Source: Kuafuiihalomonas sp039024635 | GTDB lineage: Bacteria; Myxococcota; Kuafuiibacteriia; Kuafuiibacteriales; Kuafuiibacteriaceae | DNA length: 64,000 bases | Reading direction: 5' to 3' | Assembly (NCBI GenBank): GCA_039024635.1 | Contig: JBCCQA010000005.1 | Location: forward strand, 124,001-188,000 | In this document: piece after piece, positions 35,582 to 44,878 of the stretch | How the letters are laid out: each line of letters starts with the position of its first letter | Numbering within the stretch: position 1 is the first letter of the stretch | Notes under the pieces: model-generated | The model's database searches: none | What the model was told of the DNA's origin: nothing | Seen by the model: the letters and a program-made list of their open reading frames with translations, nothing else | Translations under genes and position numbers: made by a program

Positions 35582-35831
35582 CCTACTGTGCCGACTTTCT
35601 TCTGCGTCATCGCGGTCGACCCGTTCTCATGAACACACTCGTGGTCCCCTCGACCTGAGTCCGTCAAAATGACGGGGATGGCACTCTCGCACCCCGAGGG
35701 GGACACACGGCTCTTCAGCGCACCGCGTCACCAGCTTGAGTCGAGGGGGTCATGAAGGTCGCGTGTCCCCAAACGATGGCGCGAGGTCGGATTCGGTGAC
35801 GGAAGGCCGGGCTTCGCGGCACTCAGCGCCG

Positions 35832-38735
35832 ATGCGCTGGGTTTGGTTGGGGGCCGTCTTCCTCGCAGCCTGCGACGGCACGCCGCCGTCCTTGGGGCCC
35901 CCCGAGACCAATCTCCGGGTCGAGCCCGATGCGGTCGAGCTTGGCGAGCTTCTCGTGGCTCGTCCACGGACCGTCTCCCTTCAGGTTCGAAACGTGGGCG
36001 CCCAGGTGGGGCGCTTCGAGGGGCCCCAGCTTCTGGCGGCGAGTGGCGTTGAGCTTGGATTCGAAAGCGCCGACCGCAGCCTCGGGCCCGGGACTTCGCA
36101 AGAGATTGCCATCGAAGTGAACCCCATCGCGGTGGGTGAGCTTCGTGCTACGCTCCGATTTCGGGTCCAGCAGGGCGCCGAGATGGTGGTCCAGGACGTG
36201 CCCATCTCGGCCGAAGTCCTGCCCCGGCAGCTGGCCTTCTCGAGCGAGCGGCTGGAGTTTGGTCCCATGCTCGTGGGCACCGAGCTCGTCGAGGTGCTCG
36301 ACCTGAGCAACGGTACCGAGGCGGAGGAGCAACTGGAGCTGTTCGAGCTGGTCGGTGCGGAGCCGTGTTCCGACGAGGTCCGACAGCCATTCTGCATGGA
36401 GGCCGTGGACGCCGATGCGCTGTCCGAGGACGGGATCCTGCGCGTGCCGCCCTTGGCCAGCGCGGCCCTTCGCGTGCGCTATCGCCCTCAGATGCCGGGT
36501 CCCTCGATGGGCCGGCTTTCCCTTCGGGCCTGCCAGGGGGACCCGTCCTGTCTCTTGGCTCTGGACCTGCGGGGGGAAGGCGTGGGCCGGGCGCTGCGGT
36601 GTGAGCCCGATAGCGTCGACTTCGGATCGGTCAACCCGGGAGCTTGCGTCGACCGCTCCGTCGACTGCCGAGCCTCGGCGCAGCTCCCCGTCGACCTGTT
36701 GCAGCTTCGATTCGCTGCGGAAACGGACGTCTTCCGCTCCACGGTGGCGCTCCCGGCTGCCCTGGAGCCGGGTGGTGACGCGCTGGCCATTCCCATCAGC
36801 TTCTGTCCAGATGGAGGTGGCGCCTTCAGCGGCGCACTGAGCCTCGACTTCGCTTTCGGGGATGGCGGGAACGAGTCTCTGAGCATCACGCTCGTTGGCC
36901 AGGGGGGCGGGCCTGACATCGAAGTCCTGCCGAGCGAGCTCGACTTCGGGAGAGTCGCCGTGGGCGTTCCGAGTCGTCGCTTCTTGACCGTGTCCAACGG
37001 GGGCACCGAGGACGTCGCCGTCCTGGCGGCTTCCTCTGACAGTGAAGATCTGAGCTTCGTCAACGGAGAGGCGGAGGTGCTTTCGCCCGGAAGTAGCCGC
37101 CAGCTCGAGGTCGTCGTCACCGCCCAGTCGGTCGGGGCAGGGCTCGCCACTGTCGGGTTGTCCTCCAACGATCGAGACGAGCCCACCGTCGAGGTTCCCG
37201 TCCGATTCGACGCCTTGGCGCTCGAACCCTGCCAGCTTGCATCGCCCGGTCCGACGATCGACTTTGGAGACCTTCAGACCGGAAGGACGACGCGCCTTCC
37301 CGCGCTCTACACGAACGAAGGTGATGGCCCGTGCCTGCTGACTTTGTTCGATCTGGGCTCGGACGTGATGGGGGCAGGGCAGAGGGTTGATCAGCGCTTG
37401 GTGCCGCCGGGTGCGAGTGCGCTCTTCGAGCTTAGCTTCACCTCGGCCCGGCTAGGGTTGAGCACCGAGCAGCTGCTGCTGGAGGTCTCGGACCCTGCAG
37501 AACCTGTTCAGTTCCTTCAGCTAGAAGGACGCGGCGTGAACGAGACCCCTCGAACGTTCCCCGCGGCCTTCGACTTCGGGACGAGCAATCAGGCTTGTGG
37601 TCGTCGCGAATCCACGCTTCGGCTTTGGCCAGTTCCCACCCAGACCCAGTCCTTGGTCGGCGGTCGCGTCATAGGTAAAGGCTTCACACTCACCCTCCCT
37701 GCTCTGCCCGTGGAGCTGGCGGGGGATGCACCTCTGGCGTTGACCGTGGCCTTCGATCCCCAAAGGACTGGCCTTCACGGGGGTCGATTGGAGCTGGACG
37801 TCGAGGGCGTAGCCAGCGGTCAGCTCACGAGGATCGTCCTGCCGATTCGGGCCGAGCGGGCCGAGGCTTCGCCCACCATCCAGAGGTTCGAGCTACCTCG
37901 AAAACAGGACCTGCTCTTCGTCATCGACGACAGCGCCTCCAGCTATAGCAACGCCATCCTCCCCGAAGAGGCGGACATCATCTTCGGTTTCCTGGAAGGC
38001 ACCCAGGTCGACTACCGAATCGCCATCACTGGCTCGACTTTGGGGACCTCCGATGGGCCCTTTCAGGCCTTCGATCAGGCGCCGACCCCCACGCTCATCC
38101 TGACCCCCGGCTACGCCGGCGATCCGGCCCAGGCCTTCGCCGACACCGTTCGCTTCGGCGGCAACGGCGCAATAGAGCGCATCTTCGGGGCTGCTTTCCA
38201 CGCCTTGAGCCTGCCTCTCCGCAGCGGGCGAAACGCTGGCTTTCGGCGCCCCGACGCCGCCCTCCTTGTCATCCTGATGACCGAAGAGAGCGAGCAGTCG
38301 CCCCAGAGCGTCGAATTCTACGCCGACTTCCTCCGCTGGGAGGCGGGCCTGGACCCAGACTGGGTCCGCGTGGCCGCCTTCAGCGGAGGGCGAGACGGTC
38401 TGCCCGGAGTGGCCCCCGCCCCGAGGATGGTCGAGCTGGCCACGGAAGTGGACGGCCTCAGCGTGGTCGCCAGACCCTTCGTCGACCCTTTCCACCTGGA
38501 CTTTGAGCAGGTCGCCGACGAGCTCATCGCGAGCCGCAGCTCTTTGCGACTCCGTCAGCTGCCCGCGCCCGACTCCATCCAAGTCGCCGTAGGCGGACAG
38601 ATTCTCGACGGGCCGAACGCGCCTTCACCCCAGTGGAGCTGGGACCCGCTTCGAAATCGGGTGCTGTTCGAAGCCGATGCGGCGCCCCGCATACAAGAAC
38701 AGGTGGAGCTGCGCTACACCCAGCGATGCGACTGA
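35832..38735 (+). CDS. Lipoprotein with Hydin/ASH-like repeats and vWA-like domain
   Basis: The 967-residue protein has a lipoprotein signal (MRWVWLGAVFLAACDG). From about residue 25 to 690 it carries repeated beta domains with LDFG-type motifs (LEFGPM, VDFGSV, LDFGRV, IDFGDL, FDFGTS), as in choice-of-anchor D / ASPM-SPD2-Hydin domains. From about 695 to 900 a vWA-like domain has LLFVIDDSAS, an intact DxSxS metal-site start. It is likely surface exposed and adhesion-related. ATG 35832 was preferred over the longer frame from 35736 because it starts at the signal peptide. Confidence 0.82.
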   Translation: MRWVWLGAVFLAACDGTPPSLGPPETNLRVEPDAVELGELLVARPRTVSLQVRNVGAQVGRFEGPQLLAASGVELGFESADRSLGPGTSQEIAIEVNPIAVGELRATLRFRVQQGAEMVVQDVPISAEVLPRQLAFSSERLEFGPMLVGTELVEVLDLSNGTEAEEQLELFELVGAEPCSDEVRQPFCMEAVDADALSEDGILRVPPLASAALRVRYRPQMPGPSMGRLSLRACQGDPSCLLALDLRGEGVGRALRCEPDSVDFGSVNPGACVDRSVDCRASAQLPVDLLQLRFAAETDVFRSTVALPAALEPGGDALAIPISFCPDGGGAFSGALSLDFAFGDGGNESLSITLVGQGGGPDIEVLPSELDFGRVAVGVPSRRFLTVSNGGTEDVAVLAASSDSEDLSFVNGEAEVLSPGSSRQLEVVVTAQSVGAGLATVGLSSNDRDEPTVEVPVRFDALALEPCQLASPGPTIDFGDLQTGRTTRLPALYTNEGDGPCLLTLFDLGSDVMGAGQRVDQRLVPPGASALFELSFTSARLGLSTEQLLLEVSDPAEPVQFLQLEGRGVNETPRTFPAAFDFGTSNQACGRRESTLRLWPVPTQTQSLVGGRVIGKGFTLTLPALPVELAGDAPLALTVAFDPQRTGLHGGRLELDVEGVASGQLTRIVLPIRAERAEASPTIQRFELPRKQDLLFVIDDSASSYSNAILPEEADIIFGFLEGTQVDYRIAITGSTLGTSDGPFQAFDQAPTPTLILTPGYAGDPAQAFADTVRFGGNGAIERIFGAAFHALSLPLRSGRNAGFRRPDAALLVILMTEESEQSPQSVEFYADFLRWEAGLDPDWVRVAAFSGGRDGLPGVAPAPRMVELATEVDGLSVVARPFVDPFHLDFEQVADELIASRSSLRLRQLPAPDSIQVAVGGQILDGPNAPSPQWSWDPLRNRVLFEADAAPRIQEQVELRYTQRCD

Positions 38736-38739
38736 AGGC

Positions 38740-39825
38740 TCAGCTCGACATCACGTCTTCGAGGTTCCGCAAGACCTCCTTGCGCCACCGGACGAAGTCC
38801 GAGGTGCCGCTCAGCATCTTGCGCGTCTCTTCCAAAGCGTCGGCCAAAGGCACGTAGGCCACCCGAGGGTCCTTGCTGATTTCGCCCACCCCTGAGGGGA
38901 GGCTGGCCGGGCCCCAGGCCGTCATCATGTCGGTCTTGCCTTCGAGTAGGCCGCGGACAGCAGCGTTGCCGAGCCGGTTTCCGATCTGTCGGTCCAGGGC
39001 GGAAGGTCGGCCGCCTCGTACGACGTGACCCAGCACCGTGACCCGAAGATCCATGCGCAGCTTCTCCTCCCGAATCTTGGCCTCGACGTCGTTGCGCAGC
39101 TCTTCCAGCGAAACCGAGACGCCCTCCGCCTTCAGGATGATGGCGTGCCGGCGGCTGTCGACTCGTGCGTCGGCTTTTCGCACGGCGCGCAGCACGGCTT
39201 CGGCCAGATCGCTTCGACTCTTGCCGTCCTCGGGGTACAGCACCGCGTGGGCGCCGGCCGAAACGGCAGCCGCCATGGCCAAGTAGCCGCAGTCGCGACC
39301 CATGACTTCGAGGATAAAGGCGCGGCCGTGGGAGCCCGCGGTGTCGGCCAACTTGTCGCAGGCGTCGACGATGGTGTTGATGGCAGTATCCACACCCAGC
39401 GCGAGTCGGGTCAGGCCGATGTCGTTGTCGATGGAGGCGGGGATGCCCAAGCCGCGCAGGGCCTGACCGCCCCGCTCGGCTGGATCCAGTAGCCGGGTCA
39501 GCCCGGTGAGGCTCCCGTTCCCGCCGATGACGATGAGGCCTTCGATGTTGGCCTGGGCCAGAGCGGCCCGCGCTTGATCGCGACCTGCTCGCTCTCGGAA
39601 GGCGGCGCTTCGGGCCGAACCGAGGACCGTGCCCCCCCGCCCCTGAAGGCTGCCGACTTCCTCGGCGCCCAGGGGGATGAATGCCCCCTCCATCAAGCCT
39701 TCGTAGCCTCGACGAACGCCGAGCATCTCGACGCCCAGAGCACGGGCGACCAGGGTCGCTGCCCGAATGGCGGAGTTCATCCCGGGCGCGTCGCCCCCGC
39801 TGGTCAATATCGCCGCCCGCATCAT
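38740..39825 (-). CDS. pfkA: 6-phosphofructokinase
   Basis: Phosphorylates fructose 6-phosphate in glycolysis, 361 aa. Family motifs are present: GGDAPGMN at the N-terminus, PASIDNDI, GVDTAINTI and EVMGRDCGYLA. The nucleotide/metal loop reads IGGNGS where ATP-dependent enzymes usually have GGDGS, so the phosphoryl donor (ATP or pyrophosphate) cannot be told from sequence alone. ATG 39825 is followed by a second ATG at 39822. Convergent with the Hydin-like lipoprotein gene (4-nt gap). Confidence 0.9.
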   Translation of the reverse strand: MMRAAILTSGGDAPGMNSAIRAATLVARALGVEMLGVRRGYEGLMEGAFIPLGAEEVGSLQGRGGTVLGSARSAAFRERAGRDQARAALAQANIEGLIVIGGNGSLTGLTRLLDPAERGGQALRGLGIPASIDNDIGLTRLALGVDTAINTIVDACDKLADTAGSHGRAFILEVMGRDCGYLAMAAAVSAGAHAVLYPEDGKSRSDLAEAVLRAVRKADARVDSRRHAIILKAEGVSVSLEELRNDVEAKIREEKLRMDLRVTVLGHVVRGGRPSALDRQIGNRLGNAAVRGLLEGKTDMMTAWGPASLPSGVGEISKDPRVAYVPLADALEETRKMLSGTSDFVRWRKEVLRNLEDVMSS

Positions 39826-39914
39826 GGCTCGAATCGAAACGGCGTCCTCGAGCGCCTCTTCATCGAGCCCGCTCCGCGGCTCAAGGCCGGGCCCCGGGTG
39901 CCGATGAATTTTCC

Positions 39915-40496
39915 GTGTCCTATCATGCCCGAGGCCCGGAGTCCGACTCCCCGGGCCTGCGGGACCATTTCGTGGAGCGGTCGGCGCGGCATTGGCTGTT
40001 GCTGGGCGTCTCCGAGGGTCTGGAAGGCCTGAGCCGCCGTCTCCAGCTCGAAATCGAAGCGGAAGAGCTCGAACCCGGCCCCCCTCTGCCCGACGCCTGG
40101 GTCCAGGACTGGAGGGGTGAGGCTTCGGCTCGGCTGTGCATGCACATGTCGCCGGAGGCGGAGGACGACTTGGTCCATGCGGTGCTTGCCGTCTCCGGAC
40201 CCCATGTCGAGCCCTCTCGTGAGATTGTGGTCGAGGCCTCGAACGTCCTTTTGAACGGTCTGTCTTTGGTCCTATCTCGAGCCCTGGGCCTCCAGGTCCG
40301 CTGCGGCCTGCCCCGGCGTCTGGCCGAAGGCGAAGACCACTGGGAGCTGATGCGGACCAGCTGGGCCGCATGGCTGGGAAATGAGCGCTTCGCCTTTCAG
40401 GTCAGCGTGGCCGTGGCTCAGGACGAGCTGGAGAACATCAGGCGTCGGCTTCGAGAGAGCGCCGACCTGTTCGCGGAAGTCGGGTTGCCGGCATGA
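39915..40496 (+). CDS. CheX/CheC-like protein
   Basis: The 193-residue protein resembles the CheC/CheX phosphatase fold in its C-terminal half: VVEASNVLLNGLSLVLSRAL carries the ExxN pair followed by a glycine and an aliphatic helix. CheX-type enzymes dephosphorylate CheY-P. Only one such helix is clear, so activity is uncertain. The start is not certain: GTG 39915 was chosen because it lies past the divergent pfk start; the longer frame from 39681 would cover it. The stop overlaps the next start (ATGA). Confidence 0.55.
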   Translation: MSYHARGPESDSPGLRDHFVERSARHWLLLGVSEGLEGLSRRLQLEIEAEELEPGPPLPDAWVQDWRGEASARLCMHMSPEAEDDLVHAVLAVSGPHVEPSREIVVEASNVLLNGLSLVLSRALGLQVRCGLPRRLAEGEDHWELMRTSWAAWLGNERFAFQVSVAVAQDELENIRRRLRESADLFAEVGLPA

Positions 40497-42286
40497 ACCC
40501 GGACGTTCGCCTTCTTCGCCAGGCTCTAGACGTCGTCCAGGAAGGGGTCCTCTTCATCGACGATGAGGGTCGGGTACAATGGTGCAACCAGACCTTGGCC
40601 CTATGGGGCGGCTTTGCGGCCGAGGCCATCGAAGGCCAAGCCTGGGCCCAGGTGTTCGACGAAGCGCCGGGCCTGGGTGCCCGAGGCGCGGTCGAAGATG
40701 CGCTGAGGACCGGACGATCCTCGATTCTCACCCCAGCTCTTCATGAAGGACCGCTTCCGTTGACCGGTCCGCGCCTCGCCCACCGACTGCGCCAGCGCCT
40801 AATGGTCGAGCCCGTCGACGGCGGATGCTTGCTTCGGGTCCAGGACGCGAGCGAGCTCCTGGACCGAGAAGCGCGCTTGGCCGCCCAGCGCAGCCAGCTC
40901 GAACAGCAACAGCGGGCGCTCCGGCAGCAAGAAGACGCCATCAAGCGGGCGGCTCATTTCGACGCCGTGACGGGCTTGCTCAACCGTGGCCAGCTCCAGC
41001 AGCTCATGACGGAGGCGGTGGTCCGAGCCACCGAGGACGGCGGCAAGGGCGCCGTCGTCGTGTTCGACATCGACGGCTGGCGTCAGGTGAACGAGAGCTT
41101 CGGGACCGGGACAGCCGATGGCATCCTTCGTCGGCTCGGAAATCGACTCACCCGCACCCTTCGAGCTCAAGACGTGGTCGGACGCCTCGGCGCCGACGTC
41201 TTCTTGGCCATCTTGGAAGACCTCGACTCGGGCGAGGCCAAAGAGATCATCCGCACCGCGCTTCTTTGCCTCCAACGACCTATGCTCGTCGACGGTCAGG
41301 AGCTCTCGGTCACCGCCAGCGGGGGCGTCACCTTCTATCCTCGCCACGGCAAAGAGCCCGAGGGTCTGATCGCCCAGGCCGAGATGGCGGTTCGGCAAGC
41401 CAAGCGGCAGGGCCGAAACAGTCTCCAAGTCTTCACCCGTGGGATGCGGCACTCCCAGACCGATCGAGCCCGGCTGCTTTCCGCCCTGCAGCGCGCCACC
41501 GACGCTCAGGATTTTCGTTTGGTCTACCAACCCCAGATCGATCTGGAGACCCGCGCCGTCTCCGGGGTCGAAGCACTGCTGCGCTGGAGCCATCCCGAAC
41601 ATGGGCCGGTTGGGCCGGACCGCTTCGTCCCCATCCTCGAAGACAGCGGACTCATCCATCAGGTCGGGACTTGGGTCCTTCACGAGGCCTGTCGCCAGGC
41701 GGTGATCTGGCGAGACGCAGGCATGTCCTTGCGAGTCGCCGTCAACGTGTCGGCCCATCAGTTCTTGGCTCGGGCTTTCGACAAGACGGTGCTGGGTGCG
41801 CTGGAGGAGCACGGCTTGGAGCCTGAGCTACTCGAGGTGGAGCTGACCGAGTCCCTCCTCATGCAGGATGTAACGGCGAGTCGGCGGATGCTGGAGGCGC
41901 TGTCCAAAGAAGGGCTGCAGCTCGCGGTCGACGATTTCGGGACGGGCTACTCCTCCCTTGCCCACCTGCGGCGTTTCCCTGTGGATGCCCTCAAGATCGA
42001 CCGGGCCTTCACCTCCGAAGTCCACGAACCCGAAGGCCAGGCCATCGTCCGAACGATCATCGGTTTGGGGAGCGTCCTCGACTTGAGGGTGGTGGCAGAA
42101 GGCGTCGAGACCGAGGAGCAGGCTGACTTCCTGCGAAACGAAGGCTGCCACGACATCCAGGGCTACTGGGCCGGCCGGCCTATGGAGCCCCTTACGCTGG
42201 CAACATGGTACCGGACCTGGCCCCGAGGACAGGTCCCGGGGATTGAGAGCCAGCTCACAGTTCCGGAAGCGCGCACGGTTCGCTAA
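40493..42286 (+). CDS. PAS-GGDEF(degenerate)-EAL cyclic-di-GMP phosphodiesterase
   Basis: The 597-residue protein has an N-terminal PAS-like domain (about 5-120), a short coiled coil (about 125-150), a GGDEF domain (about 155-315) in which GGDEF is replaced by GADVF at 233-237, and an EAL domain (about 340-590). The EAL site is intact: EALLRW from 360, ELTES, DDFGTGYSS and VAEGVET. It should therefore hydrolyse c-di-GMP and not make it. No membrane segment is seen. It is translationally coupled to the CheX-like gene, linking c-di-GMP and a chemotaxis-type signal. Confidence 0.92.
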   Translation: MNPDVRLLRQALDVVQEGVLFIDDEGRVQWCNQTLALWGGFAAEAIEGQAWAQVFDEAPGLGARGAVEDALRTGRSSILTPALHEGPLPLTGPRLAHRLRQRLMVEPVDGGCLLRVQDASELLDREARLAAQRSQLEQQQRALRQQEDAIKRAAHFDAVTGLLNRGQLQQLMTEAVVRATEDGGKGAVVVFDIDGWRQVNESFGTGTADGILRRLGNRLTRTLRAQDVVGRLGADVFLAILEDLDSGEAKEIIRTALLCLQRPMLVDGQELSVTASGGVTFYPRHGKEPEGLIAQAEMAVRQAKRQGRNSLQVFTRGMRHSQTDRARLLSALQRATDAQDFRLVYQPQIDLETRAVSGVEALLRWSHPEHGPVGPDRFVPILEDSGLIHQVGTWVLHEACRQAVIWRDAGMSLRVAVNVSAHQFLARAFDKTVLGALEEHGLEPELLEVELTESLLMQDVTASRRMLEALSKEGLQLAVDDFGTGYSSLAHLRRFPVDALKIDRAFTSEVHEPEGQAIVRTIIGLGSVLDLRVVAEGVETEEQADFLRNEGCHDIQGYWAGRPMEPLTLATWYRTWPRGQVPGIESQLTVPEARTVR

Positions 42287-42299
42287 TTCTCCCGCCGTC

Positions 42300-43607
42300 A
42301 TGAACCTCATTGGGTTTCGGCGAGAGGACAAGAGCCCCCACGAACGACGGATCCCTCTCGTGCCGAAAGACCTGCAGGCGCTCCAGGCCGAACACGGGGC
42401 CCGCTTCCTGGTCCAGTCCTCCCCACAGCGGGCCTTTCCGACGGAAGACTTCGAAGCGGTCGGCATCAACGTGGTCGAAGACCTCGACGCCGCCGACGTG
42501 ATCATGGGCGTCAAAGAGGTTCCTTCGGAGGCGGTGCGGCCCGGCAAGACCTACGTCTTTTTCAGCCATACCATCAAGGGCCAGGCCTACAACATGAGGC
42601 TCCTTCGGACCCTGATGGAGAATAGATGCACGCTCATCGACTACGAGCGAATCGTGGACGACGCGGATCAACGCTTGGTGGCTTTCGGGCGCCACGCGGG
42701 TCTGGCCGGGGCCATCAATTCGCTTTGGGCCCTCGGTCGCGCCTGGGCCCACGCAAAGCGACGAACGCCCCTCTTGGATTTAAAGCTCGCCCACGAGTAC
42801 GGCCATTCGGCTCAGGCACGCGCCGCCATCACAGAGGTGGCCCAGGCTTGTTTCGCCGATCCGGCTTTTCAGGCCCTTCCCGCCGTCATCGGCGTCACGG
42901 GTTCGGGCCGGGTGGCCCAAGGCGCGCATGAAATCTTGGATGCGCTGGCGCCCGACGAACTCCCACCGGACGAGCTCTCGGCTGCGTCACCGGGACGCTT
43001 CAGCCGAGTGCGCTTCGAAGAGTCTCACTTTGCCGAACGGAGGGACGCTGCACCCTTCGAACTCGAAGACTACTACGCGCGACCCGAGGCCTACCGGGGC
43101 GTGTTCGAAGCCCGCTACGCCGCTCAGCTCGACCTGCTGATCAACGGCATCTACTGGGAGCCTCGCTATCCACGTTTGATCTCCCGAACTGGAACCCGCT
43201 CAATGTACAGCCGGCCCCAGCCCAGGTTGGCCGCCATCGGGGACATCAGCTGTGACATTGGCGGGTCGATCGAGTTGACCGCGATGGCCACCACCCCCAA
43301 CGACCCGGTCTACACCTGGGACACCCGAACCGACCGGGTCCGACAACCCGGGAAGGGCACCGGACCTTTGATGATGACGGTGGACATTCTGCCCACCGAA
43401 CTCCCCATCGAGGCCTCGGAGGCCTTCTCGACCGCCCTCCGACCCCTGATGAAGGACTTGCTAAGCCATGACTTTGCTCAAGACTTGGAAGGTCTGCGGC
43501 CGGAGCTTCGGAAGGCGTGCATTCTCGACCGAGGCCAGCTCACACCCGAGTACGACTATCTCATGGAGGCTGTGGAGCGGGACACGGGTAGCTTTCCCGG
43601 TGTCTGA
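42300..43607 (+). CDS. Lysine-ketoglutarate reductase (saccharopine dehydrogenase, Lys-forming half)
   Basis: The 435-residue protein has AlaDH/PNT-like N- and C-terminal domains and a nucleotide-binding VTGSGRVAQGA motif at about 200. The C-terminal half has LLINGIYWE and LAAIGDISCDIGGSIE, as I recall from the LKR part of eukaryotic AASS. It would condense lysine with 2-oxoglutarate to saccharopine, the first step of lysine degradation. The matching saccharopine dehydrogenase is at 44879-46324. ATG 42300 has a TAATTC -10-like element about 10 nt upstream. Confidence 0.88.
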   Translation: MNLIGFRREDKSPHERRIPLVPKDLQALQAEHGARFLVQSSPQRAFPTEDFEAVGINVVEDLDAADVIMGVKEVPSEAVRPGKTYVFFSHTIKGQAYNMRLLRTLMENRCTLIDYERIVDDADQRLVAFGRHAGLAGAINSLWALGRAWAHAKRRTPLLDLKLAHEYGHSAQARAAITEVAQACFADPAFQALPAVIGVTGSGRVAQGAHEILDALAPDELPPDELSAASPGRFSRVRFEESHFAERRDAAPFELEDYYARPEAYRGVFEARYAAQLDLLINGIYWEPRYPRLISRTGTRSMYSRPQPRLAAIGDISCDIGGSIELTAMATTPNDPVYTWDTRTDRVRQPGKGTGPLMMTVDILPTELPIEASEAFSTALRPLMKDLLSHDFAQDLEGLRPELRKACILDRGQLTPEYDYLMEAVERDTGSFPGV

Positions 43608-43830
43608 CGGAATGAGACCAACTACCAAGGCCAAGCTTCACGTTGACCTGACCCTTTGAATCTAATCAAACGGCGCGTTCGGCGAGGTCTTGTTTGATGA
43701 GGTCCTCGGCTGAGTCCAGCCGTCTCTGCTCCAATCTTCGGTCCAGAAAGCTGCCGGTCGTACCTGTCGCCCGCCCTGGAAAGGGGAATCGGGCTTGTTC
43801 ACCGCGGTCGGCTGCGAGACAAGTTGGCCG

Positions 43831-44871
43831 ATGAGCGAAAGGACCACGCCGCCTCCCGAGAAGGTCGAAGGGGCTCGCCTCTGTGTCGAGCGCAGCTTTG
43901 ACTTCGTCGACCAAGCGCTCGCCGAAGGTCCAAAGTCCGGTCCCTTTCTCTTCGTCGATTACGGTGCCGCGGACGGTTCGGCCTCCATCGGCCTCTACGA
44001 GCGGGTCGCCCGGGCCGTCTCTGAGCGAGGACAGCCTTTGTCCTTCGTGCTCAACGACGTCGAGACCAACGACAACGCCACTCTGCTTCAGAACGGCCAG
44101 TTGGCCACGGCTCGATATGAAGCCAAGGTCAAAGTCGTGGAGGGCTCGTTCTGGGATCCCGTCGCCGAGCCCGGGAGCGTCAGCCTGGCGTTTTCTGCGT
44201 CCGCCATGCATCGCTTGTCCACGCCGGGTCCCGTCATCGCGAACCACATCCACGCCAACGCGAGCTTGGACGAGGCCGTCATTAAGCAGTACCGCGATTT
44301 GGCTCTGCGCGACTTCCGGCGCCTAATGGCGGCCCGGGGCGAAGAGCTGAGCGTCGGTGGCTTCCTAGTCGCGGTCAACCGAGCTCGCGACCACCGCGAC
44401 TACTACCTGGGCTGGACGGGCAAAGGCGCCAACATCTACGACGTGCTTCAGCGGATTTGGCAAAAGATGCACCGCGAGGGCGAGGTGAGTTTGGCCGAAT
44501 ACCGGGCTGCCAACGTCCAAGGATTTTACAAGGACGAAGATGAGCTCAAACGGGTCTTCAAAGACGCGAGTTCGGAAGCCTATCGAAAGGGCCTTCGGCT
44601 CGTCGACGTACGGACCGAGACCATCCGCTGTCCGCATCAGGCCCGCTTCGACCGGGACGGGGACGTGCGAGCCTTTGGCGAGGGGCTAGGAAGAACGGTG
44701 GAAGCCCGGGCGCGGCGGACCTTCGAGCGCGCGCTGGCCGAGCGGGAGGACGGTGGCAAAGGCGTGGTGGACGACTTCTTCCGACGCTTTCAGGAGGTGT
44801 TGATGTCCAAGCCGCACCGCTACGCGATGGACTACGTGCAAAGCTATCTTCTGGTGCGGAAGGTCGGCTGA
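43831..44871 (+). CDS. SABATH-type S-adenosylmethionine carboxyl methyltransferase
   Basis: This 346-residue protein matches the plant SABATH family (salicylate/jasmonate carboxyl methyltransferases) in order: a SAM-binding FVDYGAADGS near residue 40, LNDVETND near 75, GSFWDPV near 105, an SLAFSASAMHRLS segment in place of the plant S..SLHWLS, and YRDLALRDFRRLM. The Trp of HWLS is Arg here, so the substrate may differ. It presumably methylates a carboxylate. It lies between the LKR and SDH genes. ATG 43831 was preferred to the upstream TTG 43795. Confidence 0.82.
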   Translation: MSERTTPPPEKVEGARLCVERSFDFVDQALAEGPKSGPFLFVDYGAADGSASIGLYERVARAVSERGQPLSFVLNDVETNDNATLLQNGQLATARYEAKVKVVEGSFWDPVAEPGSVSLAFSASAMHRLSTPGPVIANHIHANASLDEAVIKQYRDLALRDFRRLMAARGEELSVGGFLVAVNRARDHRDYYLGWTGKGANIYDVLQRIWQKMHREGEVSLAEYRAANVQGFYKDEDELKRVFKDASSEAYRKGLRLVDVRTETIRCPHQARFDRDGDVRAFGEGLGRTVEARARRTFERALAEREDGGKGVVDDFFRRFQEVLMSKPHRYAMDYVQSYLLVRKVG

Positions 44872-44878
44872 ATCCCGT

